A DNA stretch of 8,239 nt. Origin: Bacillota bacterium (lineage in GTDB: Bacteria > Bacillota > Clostridia > Lachnospirales > Anaerotignaceae). Position 1 is the stretch's first letter. Each line of letters begins with the position of its first letter. This document shows, piece by piece, positions 1-6,099 of this stretch. The position numbers and the translations under genes are program-made. The notes beneath the pieces were generated by a model. It saw nothing but the letters and a program-made list of their open reading frames with translations, had not been told where the DNA came from and made no database searches. Location of the stretch: positions 1-8,239 of the forward strand of contig JAFYQL010000107.1 in assembly GCA_017547125.1 (NCBI GenBank), in the 5' to 3' direction.

Positions 1-79
1 ATGAAGAGCCTTGTATCAATACAGGAATCAACAGAAAAACGTCTTGCAGAAAATGCTGACAATGTAAACAAGACTATTA
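1..79 (+). repeat. Direct repeat copy 1 within rmuC coiled coil
   Basis: Bases 1-79 match bases 199-277 at 76 of 79 positions, including the first 59 bases without a difference. The three differences (positions 60, 63 and 66) are all third codon positions and silent (Asp, Asn, Val). The period is 198 bp, or 66 residues, which keeps the frame. Since the window starts exactly at this copy, further copies may lie upstream. Confidence 0.9.
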
Positions 80-1224
80 CCGAGGGACAGGTTTCAAACA
101 AAACTATGATTCAGGAAAACCTTGATAAGATGCAGAAGCAGATGGTGAACAGCCTTGTTGAAAATGCAAATCAGCAGAGCAAAACACAGGAAGTTATAAT
201 GAAGAGCCTTGTATCAATACAGGAATCAACAGAAAAACGTCTTGCAGAAAATGCTGATAACGTGAACAAGACTATTATGGAAGGTCTTAAAAATGTTCAG
301 CAGGCATCTGATGCAAAACTAAGTGAAATTCAGAAAAACGTTGACGATAAACTGGACAAGGGCCTTAATGAAAGAATTGACCAGAGTTTTAAGCAGGTGG
401 GCGAGAGACTTGAATCACTTTACAAGAGCCTTGGCGAACTTAAGAGTCTTGAGAGTGGTGTATCAAACCTTAACAGAACTCTTACAAATGTTAAGGCGAG
501 AGGTATCTACGGCGAAATGGCCCTTGAAAACATACTTGCAAACATTCTTGATAAGAGTCAGTATGAAAAAAATGTTGCAACAAGACCAAAATCAGCTGAA
601 AGAGTTGAGTTTGCAATAAAGATACCGGATAAAGAAAACAAAGGCTTCATCTATCTTCCGGTTGACTCAAAGTTCCCGTCAGATATATATGGCAGAGTGC
701 TTGAGGCGTCAGAAAATGCCGATGCGCCTATGCTTAAGGAAGCTATCAATGAGCTTAAGGCAAGAATAAGAAAAGAAGCAATGACAATACGTGATAAGTA
801 CGTTGCACCGCCTGACACAACAGACTTTGCAATTATGTTCCTTCCTACAGAAGGCTTATATTCAGAAGTTCTCAGAATTGATGGTCTTGTGGAAGAATGC
901 CAGGAAAAATATAAAATTGTTATTTCCGGACCAACTACACTTACAGCAATATTAAACAGCCTTTCAGTTGGCTTTAAGTACCTTACTGTAAACAAAAAGT
1001 CAGAAGAAATTATGAAGCTTCTTGGCAATTTCAAAACACAGTTTGCTAAATTCAGCGACCTTATTGCAAAAACACAGACAAAAATCAGTGCAGCACAGGC
1101 TGAAGCCGAAAACCTTAAAAAGCGCAGCGATATGATACAAAAAAAACTTGATAAAGTTGAAGCGGTTGAGTATGAAGAGCCTCTTTCTATAGGAGAGATG
1201 ACAGAAGACTTGCTTGATGTATGA
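1..1224 (+). CDS. rmuC: DNA recombination protein RmuC, 5'-partial
   Basis: RmuC-family protein, thought to act on DNA ends and limit inversions at short inverted repeats; its exact biochemistry is not settled. Residues 1-160 are a long, polar, heptad-like coiled coil. Residues about 165-350 carry the RmuC domain, seen as RGIYGE at 167-172, PVDSKFP at 220-226, FLPTEGL at 280-286 and SGPTTL at 309-314. A second short coiled coil and an acidic tail follow. The family normally begins with a membrane anchor and then a coiled coil; no anchor is seen here, and base 1 falls inside a repeated coiled-coil unit. The gene therefore probably starts upstream of the window, and the ATG at base 1 is probably an internal Met. 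The coiled coil contains a nearly identical 26-residue repeat (residues 1-26 and 67-92). It ends 8 bases before a strong terminator, so it is the last gene of its transcript. Family call is secure; the start is not. Confidence 0.9.
   Translation: MKSLVSIQESTEKRLAENADNVNKTITEGQVSNKTMIQENLDKMQKQMVNSLVENANQQSKTQEVIMKSLVSIQESTEKRLAENADNVNKTIMEGLKNVQQASDAKLSEIQKNVDDKLDKGLNERIDQSFKQVGERLESLYKSLGELKSLESGVSNLNRTLTNVKARGIYGEMALENILANILDKSQYEKNVATRPKSAERVEFAIKIPDKENKGFIYLPVDSKFPSDIYGRVLEASENADAPMLKEAINELKARIRKEAMTIRDKYVAPPDTTDFAIMFLPTEGLYSEVLRIDGLVEECQEKYKIVISGPTTLTAILNSLSVGFKYLTVNKKSEEIMKLLGNFKTQFAKFSDLIAKTQTKISAAQAEAENLKKRSDMIQKKLDKVEAVEYEEPLSIGEMTEDLLDV
199..277 (+). repeat. Direct repeat copy 2 within rmuC coiled coil
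   Basis: Second copy of the 79-bp repeat, encoding residues 67-92 of the RmuC fragment. After it the two units diverge: copy 1 is followed by a different 40-residue stretch than copy 2. Only the 26-residue core is therefore duplicated, within a coiled coil of generally repetitive character. Confidence 0.9.
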
Positions 1225-1232
1225 TATGGGTT

Positions 1233-1263
1233 AAAACACCACTTTTAAAAGTGGTGTTTTTTT
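1233..1263 (+). terminator. Intrinsic terminator of rmuC
   Basis: A perfect 14+14 base self-complementary sequence (arms 1233-1246 and 1247-1260, core CACCAC/GTGGTG) runs directly into a T tract ending at 1263. It lies 8 bases after the rmuC stop codon. The arms abut, so the real hairpin would open its TTTTAAAA centre as the loop. Confidence 0.92.
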
Positions 1264-1296
1264 ATTGGTAAAAAGGACGATTTATACTGTGCGGTG

Positions 1297-1325
1297 TTGA
1301 CGAAAATACTTGGTTGTGCTAATAT
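1297..1325 (+). promoter_or_regulatory. Promoter of the amino acid ABC importer operon
   Basis: A sigma-A type promoter: -35 TTGACG at 1297-1302, a 17-bp spacer and -10 TAATAT at 1320-1325, preceded by TG at 1317-1318 (extended -10). A shifted TATAAT occurs at 1323-1328 but would give a 20-bp spacer. The start point would be near 1332, giving a leader of about 45 bases. Confidence 0.7.
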
Positions 1326-1350
1326 AATGATATTATAACGAATTAGCACA
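1315..1350 (+). promoter_or_regulatory. Operator-like inverted repeat over the importer promoter
   Basis: Perfect 9-bp arms TGTGCTAAT (1315-1323) and ATTAGCACA (1342-1350) are separated by 18 bp, with a nested inverted repeat TATAAT/ATTATA (1323-1328 and 1332-1337). The outer left arm overlaps the -10 element and the repeat spans the predicted start point. That position suits repressor binding. The upstream arm would not be in the RNA, so this is more likely a protein site than an RNA structure. The regulator is unknown. Confidence 0.5.
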
Positions 1351-1377
1351 CTAAAGTGTGGCGGGAGGAGATATATT

Positions 1378-2148
1378 ATGAAAAAGTTTTTAGCATTATT
1401 ATCAGTAAGCGCACTTGTATTATCAATGACAGCATGTGGTGGTAAGGAAGAAAAAACATTTAAAGTAGGCTTTGACGCTGAATATCCTCCATACGGCTAT
1501 ATGGACGAAAACGGTGAATATACAGGCTTCGACCTTGAACTTGCTCAGGGCGTATGTGAAATCAATGGCTGGACATACGAAGCAGTTCCAATCAACTGGG
1601 ACTCAAAAGATATGGAACTTAACTCAGGCAACATTGACTGTATCTGGAACGGTTTTACAATCAACGGCCGTGAAGATGACTACACTTGGTCAGTTCCTTA
1701 TGTAGACAACAGCCAGGTTATCGTTTGTGCTGAAAATAGCGGTATCGCATCACTTGCAGACCTTGAAGGCAAGGTAGTAGGTGTTCAGGCTGCATCAGCT
1801 GCTCTCGATGCACTCAACAATGACCACGCAGACCTCGTTGCAACATTTGAAGACCTTCAGGAATTCGGCGATTACAACTCAGCTTTCGTTGAACTTCAGG
1901 CTGGTTCAATCGATGCAGTTGCAATGGACGTTGGTGTTGCTAACTACCAGATCAAATCAAGAGGCGAAGGTTTCATGGTTCTTGAAGAAGCAATTTCTGT
2001 TGAACAGTATGGTATCGGTTTCAAGAAAGGCAACGACGAACTTAAAGATGAAGTTGAAGAAGCTCTTATGAAACTTGTTGACGACGGTACATTTGCTGAA
2101 CTTGCAGAAAAATATGAAATTTCTGACCTTGTTTGTCTTGGTAACTAA
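1378..2148 (+). CDS. Polar amino acid ABC transporter substrate-binding lipoprotein
   Basis: Extracytoplasmic solute receptor of the SBP_bac_3 family, 256 residues, a normal length. A lysine-led hydrophobic signal peptide ends in the lipobox MTAC, so Cys20 would be lipidated and the mature protein anchored to the outer face of the membrane. The binding fold is seen as DAEYPPY at 33-39, GFDLELA at 50-56, Arg98 in the FTINGR segment (the position that usually holds the substrate carboxylate), WSVPY at 104-108, GVQAAS at 135-140 and the DAVAMD segment with Asp184. The usual GTT after GVQ is replaced by ASA, so the exact substrate is not readable; a polar amino acid is likely. A GGGAGGAG ribosome binding site (1363-1370) lies 7 bases before the ATG. 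It is the first gene of the importer operon, followed by a hairpin and then the permease gene. Confidence 0.95.
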   Translation: MKKFLALLSVSALVLSMTACGGKEEKTFKVGFDAEYPPYGYMDENGEYTGFDLELAQGVCEINGWTYEAVPINWDSKDMELNSGNIDCIWNGFTINGREDDYTWSVPYVDNSQVIVCAENSGIASLADLEGKVVGVQAASAALDALNNDHADLVATFEDLQEFGDYNSAFVELQAGSIDAVAMDVGVANYQIKSRGEGFMVLEEAISVEQYGIGFKKGNDELKDEVEEALMKLVDDGTFAELAEKYEISDLVCLGN

Positions 2149-2165
2149 TTTAAATTGTTAACCCG

Positions 2166-2187
2166 GGGAGCCTTAATTTAGGCTCCC
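2166..2187 (+). other. Intercistronic hairpin between binding protein and permease genes
   Basis: GGGAGCC (2166-2172) pairs with GGCTCCC (2181-2187); one more T-A pair can form inside, around a 6-base loop. It is GC-rich but has only TTA and no T tract after it, so it is a poor terminator. It could instead protect the 3' end of the binding protein message, allowing more receptor than permease and ATPase to be made. Confidence 0.65.
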
Positions 2188-2212
2188 TTATCAATGTTTT
2201 GGAGGATTTTTA

Positions 2213-2857
2213 ATGTCTTTTGGTACAATGTTTCTTCAGATGGGCGCCGGTATGGGCAAATCGTTGCTTATATTTGCACTCACACTTCTTTTCTCAATGC
2301 CTCTTGGCATGATAGTGGCATTTGGGAGAATGTCAAAAAATAAAATAATACAGACTGCGGTGAAATTTTATATTTCTGTAATGAGAGGTACACCTCTTAT
2401 GCTTCAGCTTCTTGTTATTTTCTATGGTCCATACTATCTTTTCGGTATGAACATAGGCAGCAGATTTGCGGCAGTTATTGTTGGTTTTTCACTTAACTAT
2501 GCGGCATACTTTGCAGAAATTTACCGTTCAGGTATTCAGTCTATCCCTGTAGGTCAGTATGAAGCGGCAAATGTTCTTGGCTATTCAAAAACACAGACAT
2601 TTATGCTTATCATTCTTCCGCAGGTAATTAAGAGAATTCTTCCTGCAGTTACAAACGAAATTATCACTCTCGTTAAGGACACATCACTTGCATTTGCCAT
2701 TGCATATCAGGAAATGTTTACTATCGGTAAGCAGATTGCGGCAAGCCAGACAAGCTTCCTTCCTTTCGTAATTGCCGGTGTATTCTACTATGTAATGAAT
2801 CTTATGGTTGCTTTTGCTATGGATAAGGCAGAAGAAAAACTTTCATATTATCGTTAA
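2213..2857 (+). CDS. Polar amino acid ABC transporter permease
   Basis: Integral membrane subunit that forms the translocation path of the importer, 214 residues, typical for the His/Glu/Gln/Arg permease family. The N-terminal region (about 14-37) is a membrane segment. RGTPLMLQL at 58-66 is the family hallmark that follows the first helix. More helices lie near 60-76, 85-103 and 180-203. The cytoplasmic EAA loop starts at Glu117 (EAANVLGYS, 117-125) and continues as LPQVIKRILP (135-144), with KDTSL at 155-159; this loop docks on the ATPase. GGAGG at 2201-2205 precedes the ATG by 7 bases. It lies between the receptor gene and the ATPase gene, which begins 12 bases after its stop. A single permease gene implies a homodimer. 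Confidence 0.95.
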   Translation: MSFGTMFLQMGAGMGKSLLIFALTLLFSMPLGMIVAFGRMSKNKIIQTAVKFYISVMRGTPLMLQLLVIFYGPYYLFGMNIGSRFAAVIVGFSLNYAAYFAEIYRSGIQSIPVGQYEAANVLGYSKTQTFMLIILPQVIKRILPAVTNEIITLVKDTSLAFAIAYQEMFTIGKQIAASQTSFLPFVIAGVFYYVMNLMVAFAMDKAEEKLSYYR

Positions 2858-2869
2858 GGAGGGGACAAA

Positions 2870-3625
2870 ATGGATATTTTAAACATCAATCACCTCCGCA
2901 AAAGTTTTGGCGATCTTGAGGTAATAAAGGATATTTCAATAACAGTTAAGGAAGGCGAGGTTCTCAGTATCATCGGTCCTTCAGGCAGCGGCAAAAGTAC
3001 AGTTTTAAGATGTGCAACTATGCTTGAAACAATGGACGGCGGCGACCTTGTATATCTTGGAGAATATGCTGCAAAAGATGAAAACGGTGTTTCTGTATAT
3101 GCTGATAAAGCAAACCTTCAGAAAGCAAAAAGCAATTTCGGTCTTGTTTTCCAGAACTTCAACCTTTTCCCACACTACAGTGTGCTTAAAAACGTAATGG
3201 ATGCACCTGTAAGGGTTCAGAAAAGAAGCGTTGAAGAGGCAGAAAAAACAGCCCGTGAACTTCTTGAACAGATGGGTCTTGCTGACAAGGCAGATGCTTA
3301 CCCACATCAGCTTTCAGGTGGTCAGCAGCAGAGAGTTTCTATTGCACGTGCTCTTGCTATGCAGCCAAAGATTCTTTTCTTTGACGAGCCTACAAGTGCT
3401 CTTGACCCTGAGCTTACAGGCGAAATCCTTAAAGTAATTAAGGAACTTGCATCACAGGATATGACTATGGTTATTGTTACACACGAAATGAGCTTTGCAA
3501 GAGACGTTTCAGACAAGATTATATTCATGGACAACGGTGTAATTGTTGAAGAGGGTACGCCTGAAGAAGTATTTGCTTCAGAAAACCAGAGAATGAAAGA
3601 ATTCCTCAGAAGATTTAACGGATAA
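2870..3625 (+). CDS. Polar amino acid ABC transporter ATP-binding protein
   Basis: Cytoplasmic ATPase that powers the importer, 251 residues, normal for the GlnQ/HisP-type family. All nucleotide-binding elements are intact: Walker A GPSGSGKST (36-44), Q-loop Gln95 in FQNFNLFPH, signature LSGGQQQR (148-155), Walker B ILFFDE (168-173, catalytic Glu173), D-loop SALD (176-179) and switch His205 in VTHEMSF. The 60-80 region carries a short insertion-like, polar stretch before the Q-loop. A strong AGGAGGGG (2857-2864) sits right after the permease stop codon and 5 bases before the ATG, so the two genes are tightly coupled. A terminator follows within 6 bases of its stop, closing the operon. Confidence 0.97.
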   Translation: MDILNINHLRKSFGDLEVIKDISITVKEGEVLSIIGPSGSGKSTVLRCATMLETMDGGDLVYLGEYAAKDENGVSVYADKANLQKAKSNFGLVFQNFNLFPHYSVLKNVMDAPVRVQKRSVEEAEKTARELLEQMGLADKADAYPHQLSGGQQQRVSIARALAMQPKILFFDEPTSALDPELTGEILKVIKELASQDMTMVIVTHEMSFARDVSDKIIFMDNGVIVEEGTPEEVFASENQRMKEFLRRFNG

Positions 3626-3630
3626 AAAAT

Positions 3631-3668
3631 AAAAGACGGATAGCCTGAAAAGGTTTTTCGTCTTTTTT
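3631..3668 (+). terminator. Intrinsic terminator of the ABC importer operon
   Basis: AAAAGACG (3631-3638) pairs with CGTCTTTT (3659-3666). An inner CCT-GAAA-AGG hairpin (3644-3653) is capped by a GNRA-type GAAA tetraloop. A T run at 3663-3668 follows. It begins 5 bases after the ATPase stop codon. Confidence 0.88.
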
Positions 3669-3717
3669 ATTGCAAATGTAAATAAAGTGAAAACATTAGT
3701 CAATTATTGTACAGAAA

Positions 3718-3737
3718 TGGTGCACACGGTTGCACCA
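3718..3737 (+). promoter_or_regulatory. Inverted repeat over the -35 of the DUF1538 operon
   Basis: Perfect 7-bp arms TGGTGCA (3718-3724) and TGCACCA (3731-3737) are spaced by 6 bp. The right arm covers the weak -35 element. This is the size and position of a dimeric regulator site. The protein that would bind is not identifiable. Confidence 0.5.
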
Positions 3738-3759
3738 CAGATTGATGTTTTGGTATAAT
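3730..3759 (+). promoter_or_regulatory. Promoter of the DUF1538/PII-like operon
   Basis: A perfect extended -10, TGGTATAAT (TATAAT at 3754-3759 with TG at 3751-3752), lies 75 bases upstream of the first start codon. The -35 is weak: TTGCAC at 3730-3735 with an 18-bp spacer. A strong extended -10 with a poor -35 suggests help from an activator or simple extended -10 recognition. The leader would be about 68 bases. Confidence 0.7.
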
Positions 3760-3833
3760 CTAAAAATATAAGTCGAAAAAGACTTTGAAACGTATATCGT
3801 GATATAAAAATAAATGAGAATTGAGGTGATTGC

Positions 3834-5360
3834 TTGGGCAAGGCATCTTCAAAATTAAGAAGAAAATTTAATGAAGCGCTTGAAGCAGTGTTGCCTGTTG
3901 TGGGTATAGTTATAGCACTTTCTTTTACTATTGCACCTATTGAGCCGGGTATTTTACTTTGCTTTCTTCTTGGTGCGTCAATGGTTATAGTAGGCATGAT
4001 GTTTTTCACACTTGGTGCTGAAATGGCTATGACACCTATGGGCGAAAGAATAGGTACGGCAGTTACAAAAAGCCGAAATGTTTTTAAAATAGGTCTCCTG
4101 GCATTTATACTTGGGTTTGTTATAACCATATCCGAGCCTGACCTTCAGGTGTTGGCAGAGCTTGTTCCGTCTATATCAAATATGACCATTATTCTGTCGG
4201 TTGCAATTGGTGTTGGGTTATTCCTTGTTGTGGCACTTTTAAGAATGCTTTTTGCAATTCCGCTTTCAGGGCTTCTGGTTATATTCTACATAGCAGTTTT
4301 CGGAATTGTATTTCTTGTTCCGGAAAGTTTCAGAGCAATAGCCTTTGATAGCGGCGGCGTAACAACAGGACCTATGACGGTACCGTTTATTATGGCGCTT
4401 GGTGTCGGTGTTTCTGCTATCCGAAGCGACAAAAATGCGGCAGACGATAGTTTTGGTCTTGTAGCACTTTGCTCCGTTGGACCTATAATTGCGGTGCTTA
4501 TACTTGGCTTTATCTTTGAGCCTTCAGGTGCAAACCAGGAAGCAATGACACTTCCGCATATAAATAATTCTGTTGAACTTTGGAATACATTTGCAACAGG
4601 TATACCTAAATATATACACGAAATTGCTGTTTCACTTTTTCCTATTGTTGGCTTTTTCTTTGTATTCCAGATATTTTCACTTAAGCTTTCAAAAAGAATG
4701 CTTATGAAAATAAGCATCGGTTTGCTTTACACATACATTGGCCTTGTGCTTTTCCTTGCAGGTGCAAATGTTGGCTTTATGCCTGCAGGCAGTTATCTTG
4801 GTCAGGTTATGGCAGGCCTTCCGTATAAGTGGATAATTGTGCCTATCGGTGCGCTTATCGGTTTCTTTATTGTTAAAGCAGAGCCTGCGGTTTATGTACT
4901 TAATCGTCAGGTTGAAGAAATTACAGATGGAGCTATTCCGGCAAATGCTATGGGCATAAGCCTTTCTGTTGGTGTTGCAACATCAATTGCCCTTGCAATG
5001 ATACGAGTGCTTACAGGCATTCCTGTGTTATGCTTTTTAATTCCGGGCTACGCAATTGCTATAGGGCTTTCATTTTTGGTGCCAAAAATATTTACAGCCA
5101 TTGCCTTCGACTCCGGTGGTGTTGCATCAGGTCCTATGACTGCAACATTCCTTTTGCCGTTTGCTCAGGGGGCTTGTATAGCAGTTGGCGGTGACCTTGT
5201 TGCAGATGCCTTTGGTGTGGTTGCTATGGTTGCCATGACTCCGCTTATCACAATACAGATACTTGGTGTTGTGTTCAAATTTAAGCAGAGCAGAATCAAG
5301 CTTACTGCAACAGAGCATGCTTTTGCGGCACTTGATGAAGACGCAATTATTGAGCTTTAA
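3834..5360 (+). CDS. DUF1538 family membrane protein, putative transporter
   Basis: Polytopic membrane protein of 508 residues with two related halves, matching the DUF1538 family. The halves align at an offset of about 250 residues: LGAEMAMTPMGERIG (60-74) with AGANVGFMPAGSYLG (309-323), ITISEP (97-101 region) with IVKAEP (346-351), IAFDSGG plus GPMT (169-182) with the same motif at 423-436, and DSFGLVAL (205-212) with DAFGVVAM (458-465). Many hydrophobic helices separate these. The twice-repeated AFDSGG-GPMT motif, with an acidic residue inside a membrane-rich region, is the likely functional core. The transported substrate is unknown. The start is TTG, chosen because GAGGTGAT (3823-3830), an extended match to the 16S tail, lies 3 bases before it; the ATG at 3814 is out of frame. 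It is the first gene of an operon with a PII-like gene 17 bases downstream, which suggests a transporter controlled by a PII-like partner (inference). Confidence 0.88.
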   Translation: MGKASSKLRRKFNEALEAVLPVVGIVIALSFTIAPIEPGILLCFLLGASMVIVGMMFFTLGAEMAMTPMGERIGTAVTKSRNVFKIGLLAFILGFVITISEPDLQVLAELVPSISNMTIILSVAIGVGLFLVVALLRMLFAIPLSGLLVIFYIAVFGIVFLVPESFRAIAFDSGGVTTGPMTVPFIMALGVGVSAIRSDKNAADDSFGLVALCSVGPIIAVLILGFIFEPSGANQEAMTLPHINNSVELWNTFATGIPKYIHEIAVSLFPIVGFFFVFQIFSLKLSKRMLMKISIGLLYTYIGLVLFLAGANVGFMPAGSYLGQVMAGLPYKWIIVPIGALIGFFIVKAEPAVYVLNRQVEEITDGAIPANAMGISLSVGVATSIALAMIRVLTGIPVLCFLIPGYAIAIGLSFLVPKIFTAIAFDSGGVASGPMTATFLLPFAQGACIAVGGDLVADAFGVVAMVAMTPLITIQILGVVFKFKQSRIKLTATEHAFAALDEDAIIEL

Positions 5361-5377
5361 TTGAAAGGGTTGGTTTT

Positions 5378-6067
5378 ATGAGTAAACTTCAGCTGATGGT
5401 TACAATTACAAACCGTGATGTTAGCAAAAAGTTTCAGCATTTTTATAAAGAAAAAGGCCTTGATGTTTCTTTAATGACACTTGGAAAAGGCACTGCAAGC
5501 AATGAAGTTCTCGACTATTTTGGTCTTGACGGCAGTGAAAAAAGCATTTTTCTTCATGTTATTTCAGATGACATGTGGCTTGATATAAAACGAGATTTAC
5601 AAAGAGTAATGAATATAGATGTTCCCGGAGTTGGCATTGCTTTTACCATACCGTTAAGCAGTATAGGCGGCAAAAAAGCCCTTAACTACCTTACCGATGG
5701 AAGAAGCTTTGTGAAAGAGGAGGAGTCTGAATTGAAAGAAACAAAATACGAATTGCTTATAGTAATTGCAAATCAGGGCTATTCCGAGCTTATTATGGAT
5801 GCAGCCCGTGAAGTGCATGCTGCAGGCGGTACAGTAATACATGCAAAAGGCACAGGTATTCAGAAGGCAGAAAAGTTCCTTGGGGTATCACTTGTTGCCG
5901 AAAAAGAATTAGTTCTTATTGTTGTAAAAACAGAGATGAAAAATAACATAATGCGTGCTATAATGGATAAAGCAGGTCTTGAAACTGATGCCAAGAGTAT
6001 AGTTTTCTCACTTCCTGTTACAGGTACAGCAGGTATGCGTATGATGGAAGAAATTCTTGAGCCATAA
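5378..6067 (+). CDS. Tandem PII-like domain protein, probable regulator of the DUF1538 protein
   Basis: Soluble protein of 229 residues made of two PII-like (ferredoxin-like) units. Domain 1 spans about 4-98 and domain 2 about 123-221. They align as LQLMVTITNR with YELLIVIANQ, LGKGTAS with AKGTGI, EKSIFLHVIS with EKELVLIVVK, and AFTIPLSSIGG with VFSLPVTGTAG. The short segments between the GKGT strand and the next strand replace a normal long T-loop, and no Tyr51-type uridylylation site is seen. The B-loop-like GVGIAF (84-89) resembles GDGKIF of GlnB/GlnK but lacks its lysine, so nucleotide binding is uncertain. An acidic linker (about 110-120) joins the domains and encodes a strong internal ribosome binding site and in-frame TTG. 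The start ATG follows AAAGGG (5364-5369). Placement directly after a membrane protein gene recalls glnK-amtB and sbtB-sbtA pairs. Confidence 0.85.
   Translation: MSKLQLMVTITNRDVSKKFQHFYKEKGLDVSLMTLGKGTASNEVLDYFGLDGSEKSIFLHVISDDMWLDIKRDLQRVMNIDVPGVGIAFTIPLSSIGGKKALNYLTDGRSFVKEEESELKETKYELLIVIANQGYSELIMDAAREVHAAGGTVIHAKGTGIQKAEKFLGVSLVAEKELVLIVVKTEMKNNIMRAIMDKAGLETDAKSIVFSLPVTGTAGMRMMEEILEP
5716..5734 (+). promoter_or_regulatory. Internal ribosome binding site and in-frame TTG at the PII domain junction
   Basis: AGAGGAGGAG (5716-5725) contains a perfect AGGAGG (5718-5723), 8 bases before TTG 5732-5734, which is in frame as Leu119. Initiation there would give a 111-residue protein, the size of a single PII protein, starting just before domain 2. 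The site is made by three consecutive GAG glutamate codons, while the rest of the gene uses GAA 13 times and GAG 3 times. The gene before it also starts with TTG, so TTG starts are used here. Real internal initiation is an inference. Confidence 0.45.
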
Positions 6068-6099
6068 GATCTATAAAAGCACGAGAGGAGAGTCGTAAA

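Noticed and set aside
651..1034. Minus-strand open frame inside rmuC, and similar antisense frames in the ATPase, DUF1538 and acidic protein genes
   Set aside because: They lie antisense to clearly conserved coding sequence and lack ribosome binding sites; they are by-products of the codon use of the real genes.
1315..1350. CIRCE-like element, because TTAGCAC and GTGCTAA both occur at the importer promoter
   Set aside because: CIRCE has TTAGCACTC first and GAGTGCTAA second with a 9-bp spacer. Here the order is reversed and the spacer is 18 bp, and the operon is not a chaperone operon.
1347..1360. Riboswitch or T-box in the importer leader
   Set aside because: The leader is only about 45 bases with one 6-bp stem, far too short for a T-box or a known amino acid riboswitch, and no terminator alternative is present.
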